This document shows positions 6,945-14,932 of a stretch of DNA of 64,000 nucleotides, one piece after another. The position numbers and the translations under genes were made by a program. Position 1 is the stretch's first letter. The number at the start of each line of letters is the position of its first letter. Below the pieces are notes generated by a model that saw only the letters and a program-made list of their open reading frames with translations, searched no databases and was not told the origin of the DNA. The DNA is from Alcaligenaceae bacterium SAGV5. Its GTDB lineage: Bacteria; Pseudomonadota; Gammaproteobacteria; Burkholderiales; Burkholderiaceae_B. The DNA is taken from assembly GCA_009360345.1 (NCBI GenBank), contig SPDP01000001.1, positions 1,240,001 through 1,304,000 of the forward strand. Reading direction: 5' to 3'.

Positions 6945-9085
6945 GACGCGGCTTCAGCCATTCCGCTGTGGCGCAGCAGGGCCTCGATGCTGGGATCCCT
7001 GCCGCGGAACGCGCGGAAAGACTCGATCGCGGGCCGGCTGCCGCCCACTTGCAGGATCTCCCGCAAGAAACGTTCCCCGACCTCGGGTCGCAGCGTGTCC
7101 TCGGTGGCGGCATCCTCGAAGGCCGCGTAGGCGTCCGCCGACAGGACTTCGGCCCACTTGTAGCTGTAGTAGCCGGCCGAGTAGCCACCCGCGAAGATGT
7201 GGCTGAAGGTGTTGATCCAGCGAGAAATCTCCGGCTGGGGCAGTACGTGCATGCGGTCGTTCACCGCGCGCGACAACTCGAGCACGCTTTGCGGGCCGTC
7301 CGGGTCGTAATCGGTGTGCAAATGCATGTCGGTGGCGGCCAGCACCACCTGGCGCAGCGTCATCAGTCCGCCCTGGAAGTTCTTGGCGGCCACCATCTTG
7401 TCGTACAGGGCGCGGGGCAGGGGTTCGCCGGTTTCCGCGTGCGCGGTCATCTGCTCCAGCACGGCCCATTCCCAGCAGAAGTTCTCCATGAACTGGCTGG
7501 GCAGCTCGACCGCATCCCACTCCACGCCGTTGATGCCGGACACGCCCAGGTCTTCCATCTGCGTGAGCATATGGTGCAGGCCATGGCCGCATTCGTGGAA
7601 CAGGGTGATGACTTCGTCATGCGTGAACAGCGAAGGCTTGCCGCCGCCGGGCGGCGTGAAGTTGCAGATCAGGTAGGCCACCGGCGTCTGCAATACGCCA
7701 CCGGGGCGGCGGTAGCGGGTGCGGGCGTCGTCCATCCAGGCGCCGCCGCGCTTGCCGTCGCGCGCGTACAGGTCCAGGTAGAACTGGGCGAGCAGGGTGC
7801 CCGCGGCCGACTCGACGCGGAAGAACCGCACGTCGGGGTGCCAGGCCGGGGCGCTGTCCGGGCGGATGCGGACCGAGAACAACGTCTCGATCACCTTGAA
7901 CAGGCCCGCCAGTACCTTGGGTTCGGGGAAGTATTGCTTGACCTCGTTTTCCGAGAACGCATAGCGTGCCTGGCGCAGTTTCTCGGAGGCGTAGGCGATG
8001 TCCCAGGGCTGGAGTTCGGCCAGGCCGAGTTCGGCAGCGGCGAATTCCCGCAGTTCGCGCAGGTCGCGCTCGGCGTAGGGGTGCGCGCGCTCGGCCAGTT
8101 CGGCCAGGAATGTCTGTACCTGCTCGGGGGTGTCGGCCATCTTGGGCACCAGCGACACCTCGCCGTAGTTGGCATAGCCCAGCAGGCCGGCTTCCTCGCG
8201 GCGCAGGCGCAGCAGGTCCAGCATGATGGCCGTGTTGTCCCACTCGGCCTGGCCCTGCCCGTATTCGGGGCCCAGCTCCGAGGCGCGCGTCACGTGCGCC
8301 TTGTACAGGGTCTCGCGCAGGGCACGGTGGTCGGCGTATTGCAGCACCGGGAAATACGAGGGGAAGTGCAGGGTGAACTTCCAGGCCGGCGTGCCGTCCT
8401 GCGCGTCGCCTTCCTTGGCCGGCGCCTTGCCGGCGGCCTCGCGCGCCGCTTCCTTCACGTCGTCGGGCAGGCCGGCCAGCTCGGCCTCGTCGCGCACGAT
8501 CAGCGCGTAGGTGTTGGTGGCGTCCAGCACGTGGTCGGAAAAGGCCTTGGACTGCGTGGCCTGCTGTTCCTGGATCTCGGCGAAGCGTGGCTTGTCGGCC
8601 TCGGGCAACTCGGCGCCGCCCAGGCGAAAGCCCCGCAGCTCGTTCTCGATCAGTTTCTTGCGGGCCGGGGTCTGCTGCTGGAACGCCTTGCCGGCCGCCA
8701 GCTTCTTGTAGCGTTCGTACAGCGCCTGGTTCTGGCCCAGGCCGGCCCAGAATTCGGTCACGCGCGGCAGGTTCTCGCCGTAGGCGGCACGCAGCTCCGG
8801 CGTATCGGCCACCGAATTCAGGTGCCCGACCACGCTCCAGGCGCGCGACAACCCCTCGGTGCCTTCATCCAGCGTTTCGACCACGCTTTGCCAGGTGGCC
8901 AGCGCATCCGCCGCCTGGTCGGCCTCCAGCTTGTCCACCGCCTGCTGCGCCCGCTCCATCAGCGCCGTGATGGCGGGGGTGATGTGCTCCGGGCGAATGG
9001 CATCGAACGGCGCCAGGCCCGACAGGTCCATGAGCGGATTGCCGGCCAGGGAGGAAGAGGAGGGGAGGTCGGACGCTTGCGCCAT
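6941..9085 (-). CDS. prlC: Oligopeptidase A (M3 metallopeptidase)
   Basis: A 714-residue cytoplasmic M3-family zinc peptidase that degrades short peptides, including cleaved signal peptides in E. coli. The HExxH zinc motif is FHECGHGLHHML, with the downstream glutamate region (SGINGVEWDAVELPSQFMEN) that supplies the third ligand. The N-terminus NPLMDLSGLAPFDAIRPEHI is characteristic. The ATG at 9085 has AGGAG at good spacing; the upstream extension of the frame has no similarity. It lies downstream of folD on the same strand, separated by about 190 bases holding a dispersed repeat. It overlaps a convergent small gene by four bases. Confidence 0.95.
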   Translation of the reverse strand: MAQASDLPSSSSLAGNPLMDLSGLAPFDAIRPEHITPAITALMERAQQAVDKLEADQAADALATWQSVVETLDEGTEGLSRAWSVVGHLNSVADTPELRAAYGENLPRVTEFWAGLGQNQALYERYKKLAAGKAFQQQTPARKKLIENELRGFRLGGAELPEADKPRFAEIQEQQATQSKAFSDHVLDATNTYALIVRDEAELAGLPDDVKEAAREAAGKAPAKEGDAQDGTPAWKFTLHFPSYFPVLQYADHRALRETLYKAHVTRASELGPEYGQGQAEWDNTAIMLDLLRLRREEAGLLGYANYGEVSLVPKMADTPEQVQTFLAELAERAHPYAERDLRELREFAAAELGLAELQPWDIAYASEKLRQARYAFSENEVKQYFPEPKVLAGLFKVIETLFSVRIRPDSAPAWHPDVRFFRVESAAGTLLAQFYLDLYARDGKRGGAWMDDARTRYRRPGGVLQTPVAYLICNFTPPGGGKPSLFTHDEVITLFHECGHGLHHMLTQMEDLGVSGINGVEWDAVELPSQFMENFCWEWAVLEQMTAHAETGEPLPRALYDKMVAAKNFQGGLMTLRQVVLAATDMHLHTDYDPDGPQSVLELSRAVNDRMHVLPQPEISRWINTFSHIFAGGYSAGYYSYKWAEVLSADAYAAFEDAATEDTLRPEVGERFLREILQVGGSRPAIESFRAFRGRDPSIEALLRHSGMAEAAS

Positions 9086-9195
9086 GGGGAAACTCCTGAA
9101 TGCTGACTGTGCCCCGTAGATGGGGGCGAAAGACAAAAGACCAAGGGAAGAGTCACCCGACGGGACAAGCACGCCACCCCATGCCGGTCGGGTTG

Positions 9196-9280
9196 TCCCC
9201 CAGGGCACGGCGGATCCGGCTTCGCCGGTCCGCCAGTGCCGCCCCCTGGGGGGCGCGCGTCAGCGCGTAGGGGGGGCTAC
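9196..9280 (-). repeat. Dispersed GC-rich palindromic repeat, copy 1
   Basis: First of three copies of an intergenic element. It contains the small palindrome CCGGCTTCGCCGG, the core CCCCCTGGGGGGCG and the end GCGCGTAGGGGGGGC. The stop codon of folD sits in its last bases, so the element follows the 3' end of folD, as the other copies follow tyrB and prmB. The strong self-complementarity suggests an RNA hairpin at transcript ends. Confidence 0.8.
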
Positions 9281-10119
9281 CCCATTGCGGATTCCAGCGT
9301 GTTGGCCAGCAGCATCGTGATGGTCATGGGGCCGACGCCGCCCGGGACCGGGGTGATCCAGCCGGCCACTTCCGAGACACTGGCGAAATCCACGTCGCCG
9401 CACAGCTTGCCTTCGTCGTCGCGGTTGATGCCCACGTCGATCACCACCGCGCCGGGCTTGACCATGTCGCCGGTCAGCGTGTTGCGGCGGCCCACCGCGG
9501 CCACGACCACGTCGGCCTGGCGGGTGTGATAGGCGAGGTCGGGCGTTCCGCTGTGGCACACCGTGACCGTGGCGTTGGCCTGCAGCAGCAGCAGCGCCAT
9601 CGGCTTGCCCACGGTATTGCTGCGGCCGATGACCACGGCGTGCTTGCCGCGCAGGTCGTAGCCGGTGCTTTCGATCAGCTTCATGCAGCCGTAGGGCGTG
9701 CACGGGCGAAAGCCGTCCAGCCCGGCCATCAGTTCGCCGGCGCTCAGCACCGAGTAGCCGTCCACGTCCTTGCGGGTGGAGATGGCCTCGATCACCTTGT
9801 GCGGGTCGATGTGCCTGGGCAGGGGCATCTGCACCAGGATGCCGTGGATGGCGGGGTCGTGGTTGAGCAGGTCGATCCGGGCCAGCAGCTCGGCCTCGGT
9901 CATCGTGGCCTCGTACTTTTCCAGCACCGAATGGAAGCCCGCGTCGTGGCACGCCTTGACCTTGTTGCGCACGTACACGTGCGAGGCCGGATCCTCGCCC
10001 ACCAGGATCACCGCCAGGCCGGGACGCTTGCCCTGGCGCGTGAGTTCGGCGGCGCGCTGGGCGATGTCGGAGCGGATCTGCTTGGAGAGTTCGTTGCCGT
10101 TGATGAGGCGTGCGGGCAT
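9277..10119 (-). CDS. folD: Bifunctional methylene-THF dehydrogenase/cyclohydrolase
   Basis: A 280-residue FolD, which interconverts 5,10-methylene-, methenyl- and 10-formyl-tetrahydrofolate in one-carbon metabolism. Both signatures are present: [19 protein letters not shown] with [12 protein letters not shown] in the catalytic domain, and [17 protein letters not shown] plus [19 protein letters not shown] in the NADP-binding domain. The ATG at 10119 is the natural start; the frame continues upstream without similarity. The stop codon lies within the end of a dispersed repeat. An AT-rich TAAAAT at 10173-10178 on this strand may be part of its promoter. Confidence 0.97.
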   Translation of the reverse strand: MPARLINGNELSKQIRSDIAQRAAELTRQGKRPGLAVILVGEDPASHVYVRNKVKACHDAGFHSVLEKYEATMTEAELLARIDLLNHDPAIHGILVQMPLPRHIDPHKVIEAISTRKDVDGYSVLSAGELMAGLDGFRPCTPYGCMKLIESTGYDLRGKHAVVIGRSNTVGKPMALLLLQANATVTVCHSGTPDLAYHTRQADVVVAAVGRRNTLTGDMVKPGAVVIDVGINRDDEGKLCGDVDFASVSEVAGWITPVPGGVGPMTITMLLANTLESAMG

Positions 10120-10302
10120 GGCGGTCTGAAGGCAAAGAGGAGTGGAGGAACGAGGGCGCGGACGCCTGGGGCATTTTAGCGCACGGGGGAGGAGCAGGCG
10201 GGGCGGGATATTCCTGTCCCGCAACGAATAGGCAAGCGTCTTTGCGGGAGGCAGCATGCGAAGCCAACCCTGGAAGTCTGTGATTTATAAGTTACTATTG
10301 CC

Positions 10303-10638
10303 ATGTTCAGCCTGGTTGAGATCCTCCGCTACCAATGTTCCGATGGCAGCGTGCCCTTCGATGACTGGTTGACCCACGTCCGCAGCGATAGAGCACGAGC
10401 GCGCATGGCCATACGGGTTCGTCGGCTATCGATGGGAATCTGGGGAGACGCCCGGTCAGTCGGTCATGGCGTGGTGGAACTGCGCGAGGATGAGGGAGCA
10501 GGATATCGCCTTTACGTGGGAAGGCATGGTCCTGCCGTCGTCGTCCTGCTGTGCGGGGGGGGGGGCAAGCGGACCCAGCAGAAGGACATCGTCCGGGCGT
10601 ACCATTTTTGGGCCGATTGGAAGAAGAGGAATTCATGA
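10303..10638 (+). CDS. HigB/RelE-type toxin (Gp49-like)
   Basis: A 111-residue member of the phage-derived Gp49/HigB branch of RelE/ParE toxins, which are usually ribosome-dependent mRNA interferases. The family pattern is visible in FDDWLTHVRSDRARARMAIR, VVELREDEGAGYRLYVGR and VVVLLCGGGGKRTQQKDI, ending in a basic tail. It is followed by an antitoxin gene whose ATG overlaps this TGA (ATGA), giving the toxin-first order typical of higBA. The run of guanines at 10554-10564 is a potential slippage site within the coding sequence. Confidence 0.85.
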   Translation: MFSLVEILRYQCSDGSVPFDDWLTHVRSDRARARMAIRVRRLSMGIWGDARSVGHGVVELREDEGAGYRLYVGRHGPAVVVLLCGGGGKRTQQKDIVRAYHFWADWKKRNS

Positions 10639-10970
10639 GCGCGGCAAAATACGCGGCCTCGGTGTCGCACCGGGATGCGCTGATCGCCGAATTGCGGGCG
10701 GATCATGCCTTCGCCGTTGAATACCTGAAAGCGGCACTGGAGGAAATGGAGGACTCGCGGCACCGCTCGGTGGGCTTGCTGGCATTGCGCGATGTGGCCG
10801 AAGCCTATGGTGGCCTGGCGGCCGTGGCGCGGTCGGCGGGCATGACGCGCGAGGCGCTCTACAGGGCCTTGTCGCCCAACGGCAATCCCACGTTGAAGAC
10901 GCTCATGGCCGTCCTGGAGGCGATAGGTATGCGTCTTTCGGCATCGCCCGCGCGGACGTTGCCCAGGTAG
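10635..10970 (+). CDS. HigA-like antitoxin
   Basis: A 111-residue antidote of the COG3636 type. The C-terminal half is a helix-turn-helix with the typical GLAAVARSAGMTREALYRAL and NGNPTLKTLMAVLEAIGM, which binds the operon promoter. The N-terminal part should wrap the toxin. The start ATG at 10635 has GAAGAGGA just upstream and overlaps the toxin stop by four bases, so the pair is translationally coupled. A longer in-frame open frame starting in the toxin gene is an out-of-frame overlap and was discarded. Confidence 0.85.
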   Translation: MSAAKYAASVSHRDALIAELRADHAFAVEYLKAALEEMEDSRHRSVGLLALRDVAEAYGGLAAVARSAGMTREALYRALSPNGNPTLKTLMAVLEAIGMRLSASPARTLPR

Positions 10971-10981
10971 CCGCCACGGTC

Positions 10982-11635
10982 CTAACCGGCGGGCAAGGTT
11001 TTTTCGACCGCCTTCATCACCCCCGCCACGGCCCGGTCCCCATCCTGTCCGGACGCTTCCAGGCCAGCCGCCACGCCCCGCCGGTCGGCCTCGCTGCGGT
11101 TCTGGCTCATTTTCCACTTGGCCCGCAGCCGGGCGATGGGCATTTCCAGCCCGACGATGGCCGATAGCCGTTCTTCCAGGAAAGCGGGCGGCGCGTCGCT
11201 CATCTTCCACGGATCGTCGCGTCCCTGTTCGAACATGCGCGTCAGCCGACCCACCACGCCCGCCACCCAGCGCGGATCGTCATGGACGATGAGACGGCCA
11301 TGGGCATGCACCACGGCGTAGTTGTAGGTGGGCACCACCTCATGGGTGGTGCGCTTGGTTTCGTACAGGCTGGGCGAGACGTAGGCGCTGGGTCCCTGGA
11401 AGACGGCCAGGCTCTCGGCCTGGGTATCCGCCAGTTCCCGCCAGACCGGATTGGCCCGCGCCACGTGGCACAGCAGCGTGCCGTGCGGACCGCGGTCGGG
11501 GTCGAGGATGAAGGGCAGGTGATTGGCGTCCAGCCCCTGTGGCCCCGCCGTCACGAGCATGCCGAGCGGACAGGCGCGTATCAGGTCGCGGATCCTGCCG
11601 GCATCGGTCTGCTCGAAATGCGGTGGCAAATACAT
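10982..11635 (-). CDS. PaiB-like FMN-binding protein
   Basis: A 217-residue protein of the PaiB family (FMN-binding, split-barrel fold). The start MYLPPHFEQTDAGRIRDLIR and the segments PFILDPDRGPHGTLLCHVAR and QGPSAYVSPSLYETK are characteristic. VPTYNYAVVHAHGRL is the most conserved block. PaiB of Bacillus is a negative regulator of sporulation and protease genes; in proteobacteria the role is unclear and a flavin reductase-like activity is possible. It lies 25 bases beyond the end of the response regulator gene and on the same strand, so it may be the last gene of that operon. Confidence 0.85.
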   Translation of the reverse strand: MYLPPHFEQTDAGRIRDLIRACPLGMLVTAGPQGLDANHLPFILDPDRGPHGTLLCHVARANPVWRELADTQAESLAVFQGPSAYVSPSLYETKRTTHEVVPTYNYAVVHAHGRLIVHDDPRWVAGVVGRLTRMFEQGRDDPWKMSDAPPAFLEERLSAIVGLEMPIARLRAKWKMSQNRSEADRRGVAAGLEASGQDGDRAVAGVMKAVEKTLPAG

Positions 11636-11660
11636 AGTTGGCTGGGTATCGGGCGGCGGG

Positions 11661-12284
11661 TTATCCCTGCGGCCGATGATGCAGCGCGACCTTCATGAGG
11701 TCCGCCACGGTGGTGACCTGCAGCTTTTCCATGATGTTGGCGCGGTGCGCCTCGACGGTCTTGATGCTGATGCCCAGGTCGTCGGCGATCTGCTTGTTCA
11801 GGCGGCCGGCCACGATGCGCTCCAGCACCTGCTGCTCGCGCACGGTCAGCCGGGCCAGCAGGGCCTCGTGGCCGCGCCGGGTGGCATCGTCCGCCGCGCG
11901 GGAGTGGGCCTGTTCCAGCATGTTGGCGATGATCTGGCGCAGGTCGGCTTCGTTGAAGGGTTTTTCCAGGAAGTCCACCGCGCCTTTCTTCATGGTGGAG
12001 ACCGCCATGGGCACGTCGCCGTGGCCGGTGACGAAGACGATGGGCAGGGCGGACTTGCGGGCGAGCAGTTGTTCCTGGAGCTCCAGCCCGGTCATGCCCG
12101 GCATCCGCACGTCGGCGATCAGGACGCCGATCACCTCGGGATCGTACTCGGCCAGGAAACGTTCCGAACTCTCGTAGGCCCGTACCCGGTAACCGTTGGC
12201 TTCGAGCAGCCATCGGAGAGAATCTCGCACGGCTTCGTCGTCATCGACAATGAAGACCGTGCTGGATTGGGGCGTATTGCTCAT
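11661..12284 (-). CDS. FixJ/NarL-type response regulator
   Basis: A 207-residue response regulator. The receiver domain (about residues 8-125) has the acidic pocket VDDDEA, the phospho-acceptor Asp58 in VLIADVRMPG, Thr86 in FVTGHGD and Lys108 in FLEKPF. The C-terminal LuxR-type helix-turn-helix begins at LTVREQQVLERIVAGRLNKQ. The ATG overlaps the TGA of the sensor kinase by one base, with AAGGAG upstream, so kinase and regulator are coupled. The pair is divergent from aceE, which suggests, but does not prove, control of the pyruvate dehydrogenase operon. The closest named relatives by layout are DctR/FixJ regulators. Confidence 0.92.
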   Translation of the reverse strand: MSNTPQSSTVFIVDDDEAVRDSLRWLLEANGYRVRAYESSERFLAEYDPEVIGVLIADVRMPGMTGLELQEQLLARKSALPIVFVTGHGDVPMAVSTMKKGAVDFLEKPFNEADLRQIIANMLEQAHSRAADDATRRGHEALLARLTVREQQVLERIVAGRLNKQIADDLGISIKTVEAHRANIMEKLQVTTVADLMKVALHHRPQG

Positions 12285-14662
12285 CAGGTAAGCTCCTTGG
12301 GTGCGGATTCCAGTTCGGGGGCCGGTCCGGTCGGCAGGATCGGACGTACCCACGGAAGCGTGAATTTGAAGATCGTGCCGCCAGCGGGGTTGGCTTCGGC
12401 CCATAGCCGGCCATGGTGGAACTCGATGATCGTGCGGCAGATGTTCAGGCCCATGCCCATGCCTTCCGACTTGGTGCTGTAGAAAGGCTCGAACAGCCGT
12501 TCGGGATCGGCCAGTCCGTGGCCGGTATCGGTGACTGCCACTTCCACCATGTCCTCGCGCACGTTCGCTTCCACCAGCAGTTCCCGCCCGGCTGAATCCT
12601 GCATGGCCTCCAGGCCGTTTTTCAGCAGGTTCAGGACCACCTGTTCGATCAGGATGGGATCGGCAAGAACGTCCGGCAACTGTTGGGGTATTTTTTGAAT
12701 GATATCGATCCGCCGGGTCCGGGATTCGATCCCGGCAAATCCGGCCGCATTATCCACGATCGTGGGCAGGCTCACCCGCTGGCGCTTGGGCTCGCTCCGC
12801 TTCACGAATTCGCGTATGCGGCGGATGATCATACCTGCACGCTGGGCCTGTGCGGTGGTTTTTTCCAGTGCCGGAAGCAATTTGGCCGGATCGGTATCGC
12901 CGGCGCGTACCAGCGCCACCACGCCCATGCTGTAGTTGTTGATGGCCGTCAGCGGCTGGTTCAGTTCGTGCGCCAGCGACGAGGCCATCTCGCCCATGGT
13001 GATCAGGCGGCTGGTGAGCTGGATCTTCTCCTGCTGGGCGCGGGAGGCTTCCTCGGACGCCCGGCGCTCGGTGATGTCGCGCGCCACCTGCATCCGCACC
13101 CGGCGCCCGTCCACCCATTGCAGCATGCGGTGGCGCACCTCGAACCAGCGGTGGGTGGAGGAGGAATACACCTCGATCGCTTCATCGGTGAAACGGCCGC
13201 GCCGGCCGGCGGACAGCTCGTCATGGCCGGTGGGCTGCGAGCCGAGCACGCGCCGGTAGGTCTTGTTGGCGAACAGCAGCTCCGAGCCCTTGGGCGTCTC
13301 GGCCGTGACCGAGATGGCGTCGTCCAGGCCTTCGAGCACCGTCATGAAGCGTTCGTGGGCGGCGGCCAGGGCCTCGCGGATGCGCTTGGGCTCGGTGATG
13401 TCGGTCATGGACGTCATCCAGCCCGTCTGCACGCCGCGCTGGTCGAGCAGCGGCGACACATACATGCGGGCGAAGAAGATGGATCCGTCGCGCCGCTGCG
13501 CCTCCATCTCGAAGCCGCTGCTGGGGGCGTTGCCCGACAGCAGCATCTCGGTGTTGCGCCACTGGGCGGCGTGGTCGCCCTGGGGCCAATAGGGGTAGGG
13601 CGGCGGGCGTCCCAGCAGGTCGGCCTCGTCCCAGCCCATCATCCGGCAGAAGGCCGGGTTCACATAGGTGATGCGGCCTTCCATGTCCAGCACCCGCATG
13701 CCGGTCAGCATGGAGTTCTCCATGGCGCGGCGGAAGGCGGTCTCGGCGATCAGGGCCTCCTCGGCCTGGGAGCGGAAGCGGGTATGGCGCCACAGCGCGA
13801 ACAGGCTCCATATGATGACCGCCGACAGCGACACCACCACCCAGACCAGCATGGTCTGCGAGGTGTCCGTCTGTGTGCGGTAGCCGCGCGCGCTCAGCAT
13901 CATGCCGTTGCCCGGCGGGTCCAGCGGCACCTCATAGGCGTTGATGGCGCCCTTGTCCGCGCGCGACGACGAGGACACCAGCGGCATCTCGTTGCCGTCC
14001 AGGATGGACACCTTGTACTTGTGCTGGGTCTCCTGGGGGATCAGGTTCTGCAGGATGGCGTCCACCGAATACACCGTGGCCAGGGTGCCCAGGAAGCGCT
14101 CGTCCTGGAATACCGGCACGTACAGGTCCAGGTAGACCTCGTTGTACTGGCCGCGGTAGGGGCGGGAATACGCCGGCCGGTGTTCGTCGCGGGCGATCTC
14201 GAAAGCGCGGAAGGCTTCCGGTTCGGCCGCGCCCGGGGCGCTCATGCGGAAGGTCTGGCCGGCGCGCCGGTCGGGCGTCGAGATCCACACCGCCTTGCGG
14301 TCGGCGTTGATCCAGGCCACGTGGATGATCTCGGGGTGCTCCACCAGGAGTTCCCGGGCGTCGTCCAGGAAACGGCCCTCGGTCATGTTGGTGCGCACCA
14401 GGTCGCGTCCCAGCGCCCCCATGCGGTCGCGCGCCGCCAGCATGCGCAGGCGCATGGATTGCTGCGCCCAGTCGACGTCCCGCACCAGCGTGCCGTAGCG
14501 CTGCGCGTCGTCGCGGGCATCCAGCCACCACAGGATGGAGCCCATGACGCAGACGAACAGCCCCAGCGCGATGGCCGGCGTCAGCCAATACCAGCTACGG
14601 CGGCGCAGGCGCCCCAGATCCTTGAACGGGGCGGGAATATTGGAAGGATGAACGGTAGACAT
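12284..14662 (-). CDS. Membrane sensor histidine kinase with two PAS domains
   Basis: A 792-residue hybrid-free sensor kinase. Membrane segments lie at about residues 25-47 (WYWLTPAIALGLFVCVMG) and 270-292 (MLVWVVVSLSAVIIWSLFAL), enclosing a periplasmic sensor domain of about 220 residues of the Cache type (DctB/DctS-like). Two PAS domains follow: GMRVLDMEGRITYVNPAFCR, and a second ending in VARDITERR. The phospho-acceptor His is in SSLAHELNQPL and the ATP-binding boxes are LNLLKNGLEAM, VTDTGHGL and GMGMGLNICRTI. The domain plan resembles DctS-type sensors of C4-dicarboxylates or other carboxylates. It is divergent from aceE across a 270-base regulatory region. Confidence 0.92.
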   Translation of the reverse strand: MSTVHPSNIPAPFKDLGRLRRRSWYWLTPAIALGLFVCVMGSILWWLDARDDAQRYGTLVRDVDWAQQSMRLRMLAARDRMGALGRDLVRTNMTEGRFLDDARELLVEHPEIIHVAWINADRKAVWISTPDRRAGQTFRMSAPGAAEPEAFRAFEIARDEHRPAYSRPYRGQYNEVYLDLYVPVFQDERFLGTLATVYSVDAILQNLIPQETQHKYKVSILDGNEMPLVSSSSRADKGAINAYEVPLDPPGNGMMLSARGYRTQTDTSQTMLVWVVVSLSAVIIWSLFALWRHTRFRSQAEEALIAETAFRRAMENSMLTGMRVLDMEGRITYVNPAFCRMMGWDEADLLGRPPPYPYWPQGDHAAQWRNTEMLLSGNAPSSGFEMEAQRRDGSIFFARMYVSPLLDQRGVQTGWMTSMTDITEPKRIREALAAAHERFMTVLEGLDDAISVTAETPKGSELLFANKTYRRVLGSQPTGHDELSAGRRGRFTDEAIEVYSSSTHRWFEVRHRMLQWVDGRRVRMQVARDITERRASEEASRAQQEKIQLTSRLITMGEMASSLAHELNQPLTAINNYSMGVVALVRAGDTDPAKLLPALEKTTAQAQRAGMIIRRIREFVKRSEPKRQRVSLPTIVDNAAGFAGIESRTRRIDIIQKIPQQLPDVLADPILIEQVVLNLLKNGLEAMQDSAGRELLVEANVREDMVEVAVTDTGHGLADPERLFEPFYSTKSEGMGMGLNICRTIIEFHHGRLWAEANPAGGTIFKFTLPWVRPILPTGPAPELESAPKELT

Positions 14663-14796
14663 GAAGAAAGTTTACGCACAGTGGCGCGTCCGGAGACCCG
14701 CTGGTTTTATTGCAGCGCAGAATGCTTTTATTCGGGTTTCGTGCTAGATTTCACATTGTGGTAAATGATATCGCAAAGCGAAATTTTTATTGCATG

Positions 14797-14813
14797 GAAG
14801 GCTTCCTGCCTTC
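14797..14813. promoter_or_regulatory. Inverted repeat in the kinase-aceE intergenic region
   Basis: The 270-base gap between the divergent kinase gene and aceE is AT-rich for this genome. GAAGGC-TTCCT-GCCTTC forms perfect 6-base arms about 120 bases upstream of the aceE start. A smaller TCGC-AAA-GCGA palindrome lies about 25 bases further upstream. They are candidate binding sites for the response regulator or another PDH regulator. No clear sigma-70 hexamer pair could be fixed. Confidence 0.35.
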
Positions 14814-14932
14814 TAGAATCGCGCCGGAGTTGCGAGGGCCCTAGTTTTACATAGGCGAAGGCCGCCAACAGCGACTTAAACCCTCGGATGGCTACGAGCC
14901 GTCCGGATGTCACAGAGACTCAGGAGACAGGC

